This document shows, piece by piece, positions 16,632-25,674 of a DNA stretch of 64,000 bases. Positions within the stretch are counted from its first letter, which is position 1; every line of letters begins with the position of its first letter. This DNA comes from Streptomyces sp. SID13726. Lineage in GTDB: Bacteria; Actinomycetota; Actinomycetes; Streptomycetales; Streptomycetaceae. The stretch lies in contig NZ_JAAGLY010000024.1 in the NCBI RefSeq assembly GCF_010548375.1, positions 1 to 64,000 of the forward strand, given 5' to 3'. The notes under the pieces are model-generated. The model was not told the origin of the DNA. It saw nothing but the letters and a program-made list of their open reading frames with translations, and made no database searches. The position numbers were made by a program, and so were the translations under genes.

Positions 16632-18857
16632 ATGCTTGGATCAACCCACGGCACCCTCACCACCGACTCCCGCCGGGCCCGGGTCATCGCATGCGGCGAG
16701 CAACCCGGACCCGCCGTCCACGGCAGGCCGGCCGATGTCGACGACCTCGACGTCGGCGGCCGACCGCTGTATACGGACGTCCCCGATCTGGACCGGTTCT
16801 TCCGGCCGGAATCGGTCGCCGTGATCGGCGCCTCGGACGCCGAGGGCCGCCCGAACACCGGGGTCACCCGGCAGCTGGTCGACTGGGCGGAACGGGTCGG
16901 GGCCCGGCTGCACCCGGTGAACCCGACCCGTCCGGCCGTCTTCGGCATCCCCTGCGTGCCGTCCGTCTCCGACCTGCCCGAACAGGTCGACCTCGCCGTC
17001 CTGTTGGTCGCCGACCCGCTGCCGGTGATCGAGCGGCTGGCCGAGGCCAAGGTGAAGTTCGCGGTCGTCTTCGCCTCCGGGTTCGCCGAGACCGGCGAGG
17101 AGGGGGCGCTCGCGCAGGAGCGTCTCGCCGCCGCCGTGGCCGAGTCCGGGATGCGGCTGCTCGGCCCCAACACCAACCTGAACGCGTTCTCCTCCTTCCG
17201 CGAGGACCTCGACGGCCCCGGCATCGCCCTGATCACCCAGTCAGGACACCAGGGCCGCCCGGTCTACGCCCTCCAGGAACTCGGTATCCGGCTCACCCAC
17301 TGGGCGCCCACCGGCAACGAGGCCGACTTGGAGACCGCCGACTTCCTCTCCTACTTCGCCGAGCGCCCCGAGGTCGGCGCCATCGCCTGCTACGTCGAGG
17401 GCCTGAAGGACGGCCGCTCCTTCCTGCTCGCCGCCGACCGCGCCGCCCGCCGCCAGGTGCCGGTGGTCGCGGTCAAGGTGGGCCGCACCGAGACCGGCGC
17501 CCGTACGGCCGCCTCCCACACCGGCAAACTCACCGGCGCGGACAAGGTGGTGGACGCGGCGATGCGGCAGTACGGCGTGATCCGCGTCGACGGCCTCGAC
17601 GAACTCCAGGACACCGCGGCCCTGTTGGCCCGCGCACGGCCGCCGCGGGCCGAGGGGGTCGTCGTCTACTCCATCTCCGGCGGCACCGGCGCCCACTTCG
17701 CCGACCTCGCGACGGAGGCGGGCCTGAGGCTGCCCGCCCTGTCGGAGGCCAAGCAGGCCGAACTGCACCAGTGGATACCGGAGTTCCTGAGCGTGGCCAA
17801 CCCCGTTGACAACGGCGGGCATCCGGTCGGCGACTGGCGGGGCCGGAAGATCATCGACGCGATCCTCGCCGACCCGTCGGTGGGCGTGCTGATCTGCCCG
17901 GTGACCGGGCCCTTCCCGCCCCTGAGCGACCGGCTGGTCCAGGACCTGGTGGACGCGGCCGAGCAGACCGACAAGCTGGTGTGCGTGGTGTGGGGCTCGC
18001 CGGTCGGCACCGAACCGGCCTACCGTGAGGTCCTGTTGGGCTCCTCCCGGGTGGCCACCTTTCGCACGGTCGGCAACTGCATCACCGCCGTCCGCGCCTA
18101 TCTCGACCACCACCGCTTCGTCACCGGCTACCGCTCCCCCTTCGACGAGGCCCCGCGCACCCCCTCGCCGTCCTTCCGCAAGGCACAGGCCCTGATGCGC
18201 CCGGGCCAGCAGCTCAGCGAGCACGCGGCGAAGCAACTGCTGCGGGCGTACGGCATCCGGGTGCCGCGCGAGCAGCTGGTGACCAGTGCGGCGGCGGCCG
18301 TCCGCGCGGCGGGCCTGGTGGGCTACCCGGTCGTCATGAAGGCATCCGGCGCGAAGATCGCCCACAAGACCGAACTCGGCCTGGTGCGGATCGAGTTGAC
18401 CTCCGCCAGCCAAGTCCGCGACGCCTACCGCGAGTTGACGGACATCGCCCGCTACGAGGACGTCTCCCTGGACGGTGTCCTGGTCTGCCAGATGATCGAG
18501 CGGGGCGTGGAGATGGTCGTCGGGGCCGCGCACGACGAGCTGTTCGGGCCGACGGTGACGGTCGGGCTCGGCGGGGTCCTGGTCGAGGTGCTGCGCGACA
18601 CCGCCGTACGCGTGCCGCCGTTCGGGGAGGAGCAGGCCCGGGACATGCTGGAGGACCTGCGCGGGCGAGCCCTGCTGGACGGGGTCAGGGGGCGGCCCCC
18701 GGCGGATCTCGACGCGCTCGTGGAAGTGGTGCTCCGGGTGCAGCGCATGGTGATGGAGCTGGGGGACGACCTCGCGGAGCTGGACATCAACCCGCTGATG
18801 GTGCTGCCCAGGGGGCAGGGGGCGGTGGCGCTCGACGCGCTGGTGGTGTGCCGGTGA
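16632..18857 (+). CDS. ADP-forming acyl-CoA synthetase-type protein (acetate-CoA ligase family, fused)
   Basis: A 741-residue protein with the two-subunit NDP-forming acyl-CoA ligase fused into one chain. The order is a CoA-binding domain (ESVAVIGASDAEGRPNTGV, about 55-180), succinyl-CoA-ligase-like domains (TQSGHQG; TAASHTGKLTGADKVVDAA with the conserved His; 180-500), then an ATP-grasp domain (GYPVVMKASGAKIAHKTELGLV, ELDINPLMVLPRG; 510-741). It would make an acyl-CoA at the expense of ATP or work in the reverse direction. The first ~50 residues are not conserved in the family, so the true start could be later. Two regulon palindromes precede it, and the enoyl-CoA hydratase gene overlaps its stop. 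Confidence 0.87.
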   Translation: MLGSTHGTLTTDSRRARVIACGEQPGPAVHGRPADVDDLDVGGRPLYTDVPDLDRFFRPESVAVIGASDAEGRPNTGVTRQLVDWAERVGARLHPVNPTRPAVFGIPCVPSVSDLPEQVDLAVLLVADPLPVIERLAEAKVKFAVVFASGFAETGEEGALAQERLAAAVAESGMRLLGPNTNLNAFSSFREDLDGPGIALITQSGHQGRPVYALQELGIRLTHWAPTGNEADLETADFLSYFAERPEVGAIACYVEGLKDGRSFLLAADRAARRQVPVVAVKVGRTETGARTAASHTGKLTGADKVVDAAMRQYGVIRVDGLDELQDTAALLARARPPRAEGVVVYSISGGTGAHFADLATEAGLRLPALSEAKQAELHQWIPEFLSVANPVDNGGHPVGDWRGRKIIDAILADPSVGVLICPVTGPFPPLSDRLVQDLVDAAEQTDKLVCVVWGSPVGTEPAYREVLLGSSRVATFRTVGNCITAVRAYLDHHRFVTGYRSPFDEAPRTPSPSFRKAQALMRPGQQLSEHAAKQLLRAYGIRVPREQLVTSAAAAVRAAGLVGYPVVMKASGAKIAHKTELGLVRIELTSASQVRDAYRELTDIARYEDVSLDGVLVCQMIERGVEMVVGAAHDELFGPTVTVGLGGVLVEVLRDTAVRVPPFGEEQARDMLEDLRGRALLDGVRGRPPADLDALVEVVLRVQRMVMELGDDLAELDINPLMVLPRGQGAVALDALVVCR

Positions 18858-19639
18858 GCGAGGTGCTGCACCGCGTCGACGGCCAGGTCATGCACCTCAC
18901 CCTCAACCGGCCCGAGGTCCTCAACGCCCTCACTCCCGGCCAACGGGACCTGCTCATCGGGCTGTTGGGGCGGGCGTCGGCCGATCCGGAGGTACGGGCC
19001 GTGGTCCTCACCGGGACCGGGCGCGGCTTCTGCGCGGGCGCGGACCTGCGGGGCGGGGCGGCGGACGGCGAGCGCGTGGCCGGCGACGTCGCCCGTACGA
19101 TCCGCCTCGGCGCCCAGCGTCTGATCGCGGCCGTCCTCGACTGCGAGAAACCGGTGATCGCGGCGGTGAACGGCACCGCGGCCGGCCTCGGCGCGCATCT
19201 CGCCCTCGCCTGCGATCTGGTCCTGGCCGCCGAATCGGCAAGGTTCATCGAGGTGTTCGTGCGCCGGGGCCTGGTCCCCGACGGCGGCGGCGCCTACCTC
19301 CTGACCCGACTTCTGGGCCCGCAGCGCGCCAAGGAGCTGATGTTCTTCGGCGACGCGCTCACCGCCCCGGACGCCGAACGCCTCGGCCTGGTCAACCGGG
19401 TAGTGGCGGACGGGGAGTTGGACAAGACGGCCCGCGAATGGGCGGCCCGGCTCGCCACCGGCCCGACCCGCGCCCTCGCCCTCACCAAACAGCTCGTGAA
19501 CGCCTCCCTGGACTCCGACCGCGCCACCGCCTTCGCCGCGGAGGCAACCGCGCAGGAGATCAACATGACGACGGCGGACGCGCGGGAGGGCGTGGCGAGC
19601 TTCGTGGCGCGCAGGAGCCCTGAGTACCGGGGGCGTTGA
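18854..19639 (+). CDS. Enoyl-CoA hydratase/isomerase family protein
   Basis: A 261-residue crotonase-fold protein for hydration (or isomerisation) of enoyl-CoA. Visible marks are VMHLTLNRPEVLNALTPGQ, VVLTGTGRGFCAGADL (oxyanion hole), AAVNGTAAGLGAHLALACDL (second oxyanion-hole segment) and RRGLVPDGGGAYLLTRLLG. The GTG at 18854 overlaps the upstream TGA by 4 bp (GTGA), so it is coupled to the acyl-CoA synthetase; a GTG 6 bp earlier is possible. In the usual Glu/Glu hydratase positions only part of the acidic pattern is kept, so isomerase or hydrolase activity cannot be excluded. Confidence 0.87.
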   Translation: MSEVLHRVDGQVMHLTLNRPEVLNALTPGQRDLLIGLLGRASADPEVRAVVLTGTGRGFCAGADLRGGAADGERVAGDVARTIRLGAQRLIAAVLDCEKPVIAAVNGTAAGLGAHLALACDLVLAAESARFIEVFVRRGLVPDGGGAYLLTRLLGPQRAKELMFFGDALTAPDAERLGLVNRVVADGELDKTAREWAARLATGPTRALALTKQLVNASLDSDRATAFAAEATAQEINMTTADAREGVASFVARRSPEYRGR

Positions 19640-19664
19640 GGGTTCGGCCGCCCGGGGCTTCCCA

Positions 19665-19681
19665 TCTGACACACCGTCAGC
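19665..19681. promoter_or_regulatory. Regulon palindrome, site 4
   Basis: TCTGACACACCGTCAGC, 16 bp upstream of the preferred start of the flavin reductase gene. Confidence 0.75.
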
Positions 19682-19697
19682 TTCAATGGGAGATGTG

Positions 19698-20276
19698 ATG
19701 GGACAAGCAGGGATGGCGGAAGCGGCCGTCCGCTACCTCAGGTCCGGCAGGGCCCTCTCCGTCGAGGCGCTGCCCCGCCCGGAGTTGCGGTGTGTCCGCG
19801 AGGACGAGCGGGCGCCGGTCGACCAGGCCGAGTTCCGGCGCGTGCTCGGGAACTTCGCGAGCGGGGTCACGGTGGTCACGGCCCCCGGCACCCCTCCCGC
19901 CGGCTTCGCCTGCCAGTCCTTCTCCTCCCTCTCCCTCGACCCGCCGCTCGTCGCCTTCATGGTGGGCCGTACGTCGACGACCTGGCCGCGGATCGCCCGG
20001 GCGGGCGTGTTCTGCGTGAACGTACTGAGCGCGGAACAGGGCCCGCTGTGCAGGGCGTTCGCGGCGCGCGGCGCGGACAAGTTCGCGGGCGTGGACCACG
20101 ACCCGGCGCCGGTCTCCGGCTCTCCCCGGCTCGCGGGCACGCTCGCGTGGATCGACTGCACGATCCACGCGGTGCACACCGGCGGCGACCATCTGATCGT
20201 GGTGGGGCGGGTGGACGCGCTGGGGACGGGGGAGGGCGAGTCGCCGCTGCTGTTCCACCGGGGGCGGTTCGTGTGA
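19698..20276 (+). CDS. Flavin reductase-family protein (HsaB-like)
   Basis: A 192-residue FMN-binding split-barrel flavin reductase, the NAD(P)H-driven partner that supplies reduced flavin to a two-component monooxygenase. Key marks are FRRVLGNFASGVTVVTA, GFACQSFSSLSLDPPLVAFMVG, WPRIARAGVFCVNVLS and DCTIHAVHTGGDHLIVVGRV. ATG 19698 has GGGAG at 5 nt and is preferred over ATG 19686. The oxygenase partner is not adjacent; one of the dehydrogenase-fold proteins of the island might serve, but this is untested. In the steroid pathway HsaB serves HsaA, of which no obvious copy is present. Confidence 0.85.
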   Translation: MGQAGMAEAAVRYLRSGRALSVEALPRPELRCVREDERAPVDQAEFRRVLGNFASGVTVVTAPGTPPAGFACQSFSSLSLDPPLVAFMVGRTSTTWPRIARAGVFCVNVLSAEQGPLCRAFAARGADKFAGVDHDPAPVSGSPRLAGTLAWIDCTIHAVHTGGDHLIVVGRVDALGTGEGESPLLFHRGRFV

Positions 20277-20365
20277 GGGGCCGGGGACGGTTCGTCTGAG
20301 GGACCGGGCAGTTCGTCTGAGAGATCGCCTGAGGGACTGGTGGCGGTTCGCCTGAGGTACCGGGG
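20266..20365. repeat. Short direct repeats around the flavin reductase stop codon
   Basis: The sequence GGTTCGTGTGAGGGGCCGGG at the stop codon recurs in imperfect form three more times (GGTTCGTCTGAGGGACCGGG and shorter versions). Each unit repeats the stop codon. It looks like local slippage. Confidence 0.6.
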
Positions 20366-20439
20366 CCGTACGGCCCGTTGTCAGTGGTCTCCGTGATAAT
20401 CGGTTTCGTCCCGTTCACCGGTACGGCCGGAGGCTCCCG

Positions 20440-21807
20440 TTGTCCTCGATCCACACGTTCGCCACCTGGGAACCGCTGCTCAGGCTCCTGCACGCCCAGC
20501 ACGCGGAGCGCCTCGCCCCGACGGGCGGCCATGTCGCCGGCCGGATCGGTCACGGCTCGTGGAGCGTGCCCCTGCACCGGCCGTCCCCGCCACCGGGCCG
20601 GGCCGCCCAGATCGAGGACTCGCAGGCCGAGTACGACGCGATCGGGCTGGTGCACACCGCGCTCACCGAGTCCGGCACCGACGACGTCACCTTCGTGGCG
20701 GAGATCTTCCCGGCCGGCAGAACCGTCCTCCACCTCCTCGACCACGGTCCCGCCGTGGAGCCCGGCATCGGCGGACCGCACCCGGGATCGATCCACCTGG
20801 TCGAGGACGCCGTGGCGGAGCCGTGGCGGCGGCTGCCCGACCCCGTGACCGGAGCCGTACCGGACCCGGCGGCCGACCCCACGCTGCTGGAGCGGACGCT
20901 GCGCGAGCGGCTGCCGGACGCGATCGGCGCCACGGAGGCGGAGATCGCGGCCGCGGAGGAGCGCCTCTGCATACCGCTGCCCGAAGAGCTGAAGGCGCTG
21001 TACCGGGTGGTGCGGGCGCACTGGGAGGACTGGGACGGCGACTACGAGAAGGCGGAGCGGGTCGCCGAGGCGGTCGGCTGCGAGTTGCTCCCTCTCGACG
21101 ACGTGTACGTCGCCGACGCCTCGTCCCGGTGGTGCCCCTGGCAGTTCGCGGCGATGGAGGCGGTCGTCACCCCGCCCGACGCCGCCGTGCAGGGCCTGGT
21201 CGGCTCACCGGGCTGGATCGTCTTCGGTGACAACGGCGGCGGCGACCGGCTCGCGATCGACCTGACCCCGGGCCCGCGCGGCCACTCGGGGCAGATCATC
21301 CTGCTCAGCCACGAGGAGAACATCGGCGGCATCCTCCTGGCCCCGTCCCTCACCGGCCTGGTGCTCGACGGCGAGTCCGGTGAGGAGGGTTCCCGGCGCC
21401 GCGAGACGCCCGCCGTGGCCTACGTCAACGTCCACGGGGTGAGCAGTGTCCAGGCCGCCGCCGACCCCGCCCTCGAAGTGCTGTCCATCGGCGTGTGGGA
21501 GGGCGGCCCGGTCAGCCTGGCCCCCGTCGCCGGACTGCCCCGGCTGCGCACGCTCAGCGCGTATCCCGGCACGCTCGCCGACCCGCTGGAGATCACCAAG
21601 CTGACCGGCCTCGAGTACCTGGAGCTCGGCCCGGAGGACTGGCGGGTCCTGCTCGACGCCGACGCGGTCCCCCGGAGCCTGCTCGCGGCGGGCATCGAGG
21701 TCCACGGCGAGCGCCACCCGCTCCCGATCGTGGACCTCGCGAACGAACTCCTCGCGCTGTGGAACCGCCCGCCGATCACACGGACCGTGCTGGAGGGCGA
21801 CCTCTAG
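20440..21807 (+). CDS. SMI1/KNR4 (SUKH) domain protein with C-terminal repeat-like region
   Basis: A 455-residue protein. The central region has the SUKH signature IGATEAEIAAAEERLCIPLPEELKALYRVVRAHWEDWDGDY and WIVFGDNGGGDRLAIDLTPGPRGHSGQIILLSHEE, the latter closely matching SMI1/KNR4 proteins. The N-terminal ~140 residues are a separate unknown domain. The C-terminal part (LPRLRTLSAYPG, LTGLEYLELGPEDW) resembles short leucine-rich repeats. A TTG start at 20440 with GGAGG 7 nt upstream is the best supported. No toxin gene is adjacent. A 30-bp tandem repeat follows its stop directly. Confidence 0.75.
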   Translation: MSSIHTFATWEPLLRLLHAQHAERLAPTGGHVAGRIGHGSWSVPLHRPSPPPGRAAQIEDSQAEYDAIGLVHTALTESGTDDVTFVAEIFPAGRTVLHLLDHGPAVEPGIGGPHPGSIHLVEDAVAEPWRRLPDPVTGAVPDPAADPTLLERTLRERLPDAIGATEAEIAAAEERLCIPLPEELKALYRVVRAHWEDWDGDYEKAERVAEAVGCELLPLDDVYVADASSRWCPWQFAAMEAVVTPPDAAVQGLVGSPGWIVFGDNGGGDRLAIDLTPGPRGHSGQIILLSHEENIGGILLAPSLTGLVLDGESGEEGSRRRETPAVAYVNVHGVSSVQAAADPALEVLSIGVWEGGPVSLAPVAGLPRLRTLSAYPGTLADPLEITKLTGLEYLELGPEDWRVLLDADAVPRSLLAAGIEVHGERHPLPIVDLANELLALWNRPPITRTVLEGDL

Positions 21808-21810
21808 GCG

Positions 21811-21960
21811 GTCGGGCGGTGAGGCGGGCGGGGGCAGACGGTCCGACGGCGAGGCAGTCGGGGCCAGACCGTCCGACGGCGAGACGGGCGGGGCCAGACC
21901 GTCCGACGGCGAGACGGGCGGGGCCAGACCGTCCGACGGCGAGACGGGCGGGGGCAGACC
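21811..21960. repeat. 30-bp tandem repeat, five copies
   Basis: Five head-to-tail units of exactly 30 bp beginning GTCCGACGGCGAGACGGGCG fill the gap between the convergent SUKH (stop 21807) and MFS (stop 21970) genes. Three inner copies are almost identical; the first is degenerate. It might act as a spacer or terminator region. Confidence 0.92.
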
Positions 21961-21969
21961 GTCAGACGG

Positions 21970-23292
21970 TCACGCGCTCGCGAGCGCGGAGGCGGAGGCG
22001 GAGCCAGGGGCGGCCGGCCGCCGCCGGATCACGAGCGCCATGAGCGCCGCCGCCGCGCACAGCGCCCCCGACGCGTACCAGACCATGTCGTACGTCCCGA
22101 AGACGTCCCGGGCGACACCGCCGAGGAAGGCGACGAGGGCGGCGCCGACCTGGTGCGAGGCGAGGACCCAGCCGAAGACGATCGCGCTGTCCTCGCCGTA
22201 CTGCTCGCGGCACAGGGCGACGGTGGGCGGGACGGTGGCGACCCAGTCGAGGCCGTAGAAGACGATGAAGAAGAGCATCGGCGGGTGGACCGAGGGGGCG
22301 AGCAGCATGGGCAGGAAGAGCAGCGAGACACCGCGCAGGGCGTAGTAGACGGCGAGCAGGCGACGGGGCTCGAAGCGGTCGGTGAACCAGCCGGAGGCGA
22401 CGGTGCCGACGACGTCGAAGACACCGATGACCGCGAGCAGCGAGGCGGCGGCCGTGACGGGCATGCCGTGGTCGTGGGCGGCGGGCACGAAGTGGGTCTG
22501 GATCAGGCCGTTGGTGGAGGCCCCGCAGATCGCGAAGGTGCCGGCGAGCAGCCAGAAGGGCCCGGTGCGGGCGGCCTTGAACAGCACCGTCACCGCCCGG
22601 CGCGCGGCACCGGTCACCGGAGCGGGCTTCGGCACGAACTCCGTCGCGCCGTACGGCCGTAGCCCCACGTCGGCCGGGTGGTCGCGCAGCAGCAGCCAGA
22701 CGAAGGGCACGACCGCGAGGGCGGCGAGCGCGACCGTGATCGCCGCCGGTCGCCAGTCGTGCTTCTCCACCATCCAGGACAGCGCAGGCAAGAAGATCAG
22801 CTGCCCCGAGGCGGAGGCGGCGGTCAGGATGCCGGTGACCAGCCCGCGCCGCTCGGTGAACCAGCGGTTGGTGACGGTCGCGGCGAAGGCGAGAGCCATG
22901 GACCCGCTGCCGAGCCCGACCAGCAGGCCCCAGTAGAGCATCAGCTGCCAGGCCGCCGTCATCCACACGGTCAGCCCCGAACCGATCGCGATCACGGTCA
23001 ACGCGACCGCGACCACCCGCCGAATACCGAACCGGTCCATCAGCGCCGCCGCGAAGGGCGCGGTCAGCCCGTAGAGCGCGAGGTTGACGGAGACGGCCGC
23101 GCCGATCGTCCCGCGCGACCACCCGAACTCCTGGTTCAGCGGATCGATGAGCAGCCCCGGCAACGACCGGAAGGCGGCCGCCCCGATGATCGTCACGAAG
23201 GTGACGGCGGCGACGAACCAGGCGCGGTGGATACGGAATCCTCCGGGGGACCGGGTTTCCTCGACGGCTGCGGCTTCGGTTGTCTGGGTCAC
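21970..23292 (-). CDS. MFS transporter
   Basis: A 440-residue major facilitator with twelve predicted membrane segments and a hydrophilic loop near the middle (about 205-235). The motif DRFGIRRVVAVALT follows the second segment, and NRWFTERRGLVTGILTAASASGQLIFLPALSWMVE is typical of oxalate/formate- or monocarboxylate-type MFS proteins. It would move an organic acid or similar across the membrane. It is divergent from the GlxA-type regulator (start 23364, 71-bp gap), which is a likely regulator of it. The C-terminus is a short Ala/Ser repeat (SASASALASA). Confidence 0.87.
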   Translation of the reverse strand: MTQTTEAAAVEETRSPGGFRIHRAWFVAAVTFVTIIGAAAFRSLPGLLIDPLNQEFGWSRGTIGAAVSVNLALYGLTAPFAAALMDRFGIRRVVAVALTVIAIGSGLTVWMTAAWQLMLYWGLLVGLGSGSMALAFAATVTNRWFTERRGLVTGILTAASASGQLIFLPALSWMVEKHDWRPAAITVALAALAVVPFVWLLLRDHPADVGLRPYGATEFVPKPAPVTGAARRAVTVLFKAARTGPFWLLAGTFAICGASTNGLIQTHFVPAAHDHGMPVTAAASLLAVIGVFDVVGTVASGWFTDRFEPRRLLAVYYALRGVSLLFLPMLLAPSVHPPMLFFIVFYGLDWVATVPPTVALCREQYGEDSAIVFGWVLASHQVGAALVAFLGGVARDVFGTYDMVWYASGALCAAAALMALVIRRRPAAPGSASASALASA

Positions 23293-23363
23293 GACATAGA
23301 GCTTGCGGCCTGCGCCTTCCCGGATCCATTGGCCCGAAGGACAGCATTCGTTAGGATCAGGCC

Positions 23364-24422
23364 ATGAAACCGCATCGCGTGGTCGTCCTCGCCATGGACG
23401 GGGTGCTCCCCTTCGAGCTGGGTATCCCGCACCGGATCTTCGGGCGGCCCAAGGACGCGGAGGGGCGTCAGCTGTACGACGTCGTCACCTGCTCGATCCG
23501 TCCGCCGGGGCCGGTGCAGACCGACGCCGACTTCGCGATCCAGGTCGAGCACGGGCCCGAGGCCCTGGCCACCGCGGACACCGTGATCGTCCCGGCGTCG
23601 TACGAACTCGGGCCGGTCTTCGAGCAGGGTGTGCTGACCGACCGACTGGCCGCCGCCCTCGCCCACATCCGCCCCGGCACCCGACTCGCCTCCATCTGCA
23701 CCGGCGTCTACGTCCTCGCCGCCGCCGGTCGCCTGGACGGCCGCCCCGCCACCACGCACTGGGCCGACGCCGACCGGCTCCAGCAGCTCTTCCCGCAGGT
23801 CAGGGTCGACCCGGACGTCCTGTTCATCGACGACGGCGACGTCCTGACCTCCGCGGGCGTGGCCGCCGGGCTCGACCTGTGCCTGCACATGGTGCGCCGC
23901 GACCACGGCACCGCGGTCGCCACCGAGGTGGCCCGCCGCACCGTCGTACCGCCGCACCGCGACGGCGGACAGGCGCAGTACATCCACCGGCCGGTGCCCG
24001 ATCCGCAGCAGTCGACCACGACCTCGGCCCGTACCTGGGCGCTGGGCCGGCTGCACGAGCCGATCCAGTTGCGGGACATGGCCGAGCAGGAGGCCATGTC
24101 GGTGCGCACCTTCACGCGCCGCTTCCGCGAGGAGGTCGGCGTCAGCCCCGGCCAGTGGCTCACCCAGCAGCGGGTGGAGCGGGCCCGGCACCTCCTGGAG
24201 TCCACCGGCCTCTCCGTCGACCAGGTCGCCCACGACGCGGGCTTCGGCACCGCCCAGTCGATGCGCCAGCACCTACAGACGGCTCTCGGGGTCACGCCGA
24301 CCGCGTATCGCCGTACCTTCCGGGCCGGGGGCGGGGTCGGGGACGAGGCCGGGGGCGGGGTCGGGGACGGGGGCCTCGACGGCTCCGCCGCGCGACACGG
24401 CGATGTCGGCGCCCCGCGCTGA
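23364..24422 (+). CDS. GlxA-family transcriptional regulator (DJ-1/PfpI domain plus AraC HTH)
   Basis: A 352-residue regulator. The N-terminal DJ-1/PfpI-like ligand domain (residues 1-185) has ASICTGVYVLAAAGRLDGRPATTHW around the usual nucleophile position. The C-terminal AraC domain (220-320) has two helix-turn-helices (RDMAEQEAMSVRTFTRRFREEVG; SVDQVAHDAGFGTAQSMRQHL) and ends in GVTPTAYRRTFR. The last ~35 residues are a Gly/Val/Asp repeat (GGGVGDEAGGGVGDGG). They lie in a 150-bp overlap with the convergent MFS gene. It probably controls the divergent transporter at 21970. The ligand is unknown. Confidence 0.88.
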   Translation: MKPHRVVVLAMDGVLPFELGIPHRIFGRPKDAEGRQLYDVVTCSIRPPGPVQTDADFAIQVEHGPEALATADTVIVPASYELGPVFEQGVLTDRLAAALAHIRPGTRLASICTGVYVLAAAGRLDGRPATTHWADADRLQQLFPQVRVDPDVLFIDDGDVLTSAGVAAGLDLCLHMVRRDHGTAVATEVARRTVVPPHRDGGQAQYIHRPVPDPQQSTTTSARTWALGRLHEPIQLRDMAEQEAMSVRTFTRRFREEVGVSPGQWLTQQRVERARHLLESTGLSVDQVAHDAGFGTAQSMRQHLQTALGVTPTAYRRTFRAGGGVGDEAGGGVGDGGLDGSAARHGDVGAPR

Positions 24423-25595
24423 CCTCCCCGCCCGGCGCACCTCGCCCCACCACCCCACCCCCGTCAGCAGGAGGGTCAGCACCACCCCGGCCAGGATCGC
24501 GCGGGACGGCTCCGTCACCTTGAGCAGGGCTCCGGCGAGCGAACCGGTGGCCGCGTAGCCCGCGCCCGCCGCCGCGTACATCACGGAGTACCCGGCGGCC
24601 AGGGCGGCGGGCGGAAGCGCGTCGCGCAGGGCCAGGTTGCGGGTGAGCAGCGCGCCCACCTGGAGCAGACCGCCGACGGCGAGCGCGACCGCGATCCCGG
24701 CGGGGTCCGGTATCAGCGCGACCAGGGTCACGCAGACCGACGTTCCGCACATCAGCACGACACCGCGGGTGCGCAGCAGGCCGGGCCAGGTGCGCAGGCC
24801 GTACAGGAACGCCCCGAGTCCGCCGCCCACCGCCAGCCCGGTCAGCATCGGCCCGGACCAGCCGACGCCGATGCCCCGCTGTTCGAGCAGGGCGGGCAAC
24901 GCGAGTTCGGCGAGCCCCAGCAGGCTGAGACTGGCCGCGCCCATGACGTACACCGGCCAGGCACCGAGCAGCAGTCGGCGCGACGACGTACCGCTCCACG
25001 CCCCGCCCTCCGCGTCGTCGGCCACCTCCCACCCGGCCGGCAGCAGCCACAGCCCCGTCACCGAAGCGGCCATCAGACCGGCGGTCAGCAGCAGCGGGAC
25101 CCGCGGCGCGACTCCGAGGGCGAGGCCGGTGACGGCGGCCGGGGAGACCGCCCAGATGACGGAGTTGAGCATGGACTCGGTGGACAGCGCCTGCGCCACG
25201 GCCCGTTCGGGGACGATCTCGGTGAGCAGCGCGCGCAGGCCACCGGTCGCCGCGGCCGGGGCGGCCCCGGCGAGGAACGCGAACGCGCCCAGCACCAGGA
25301 AGCTCGCGTGCGGAAACAGCCCGAGCCCGGCGAACCCCGCGGCGCCGGCCGCGAGCCCCACGGCCAGCTGGGGCCGGGGACGCTCCGGACGAAGCCGCAT
25401 CCCGAGCACCGGAGCGCCGATGATCTCGCCGATCACGTACACCGCCGCGAGCATCGCCCCCAGCGCATACCCTCCCGGTCGCTCGCGCACCAGGAAGACG
25501 AGGGCGAGCGGAGCCATCGCCACCGGCATCCGGGCGCCGACGGTCGTGCACGCCCAGACCAGGACCTTGGGGTTGGCGACATCGCGGTACGTCAT
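24273..25595 (-). CDS. MFS transporter (12-TM, drug-efflux-like)
   Basis: A 440-residue major facilitator with about twelve membrane segments (for example ALGAMLAAVYVIGEIIGAPVLG, VLGAFAFLAGAAPAAATGGL, VLMCGTSVCVTLVALI, AILAGVVLTLLLTGVGWWG). The family resembles actinobacterial antibiotic-efflux or sugar-efflux MFS proteins; the substrate is unknown. The last ~45 residues (VEAPVPDPAPGLVPDPAPGP) are a Pro/Asp repeat coded on the same DNA as the Gly-rich tail of the convergent GlxA-type gene, a 150-bp overlap. The ATG at 25595 is the first residue of the membrane protein. Confidence 0.85.
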   Translation of the reverse strand: MTYRDVANPKVLVWACTTVGARMPVAMAPLALVFLVRERPGGYALGAMLAAVYVIGEIIGAPVLGMRLRPERPRPQLAVGLAAGAAGFAGLGLFPHASFLVLGAFAFLAGAAPAAATGGLRALLTEIVPERAVAQALSTESMLNSVIWAVSPAAVTGLALGVAPRVPLLLTAGLMAASVTGLWLLPAGWEVADDAEGGAWSGTSSRRLLLGAWPVYVMGAASLSLLGLAELALPALLEQRGIGVGWSGPMLTGLAVGGGLGAFLYGLRTWPGLLRTRGVVLMCGTSVCVTLVALIPDPAGIAVALAVGGLLQVGALLTRNLALRDALPPAALAAGYSVMYAAAGAGYAATGSLAGALLKVTEPSRAILAGVVLTLLLTGVGWWGEVRRAGRSARGADIAVSRGGAVEAPVPDPAPGLVPDPAPGPEGTAIRGRRDPESRL

Positions 25596-25674
25596 GCGCC
25601 GAAACTAGGCCCCGGCACCGACATCGCCCCAACGGTTTTCCCGACCCTGTGGAAAACCCCGTACCGATGGCCGG

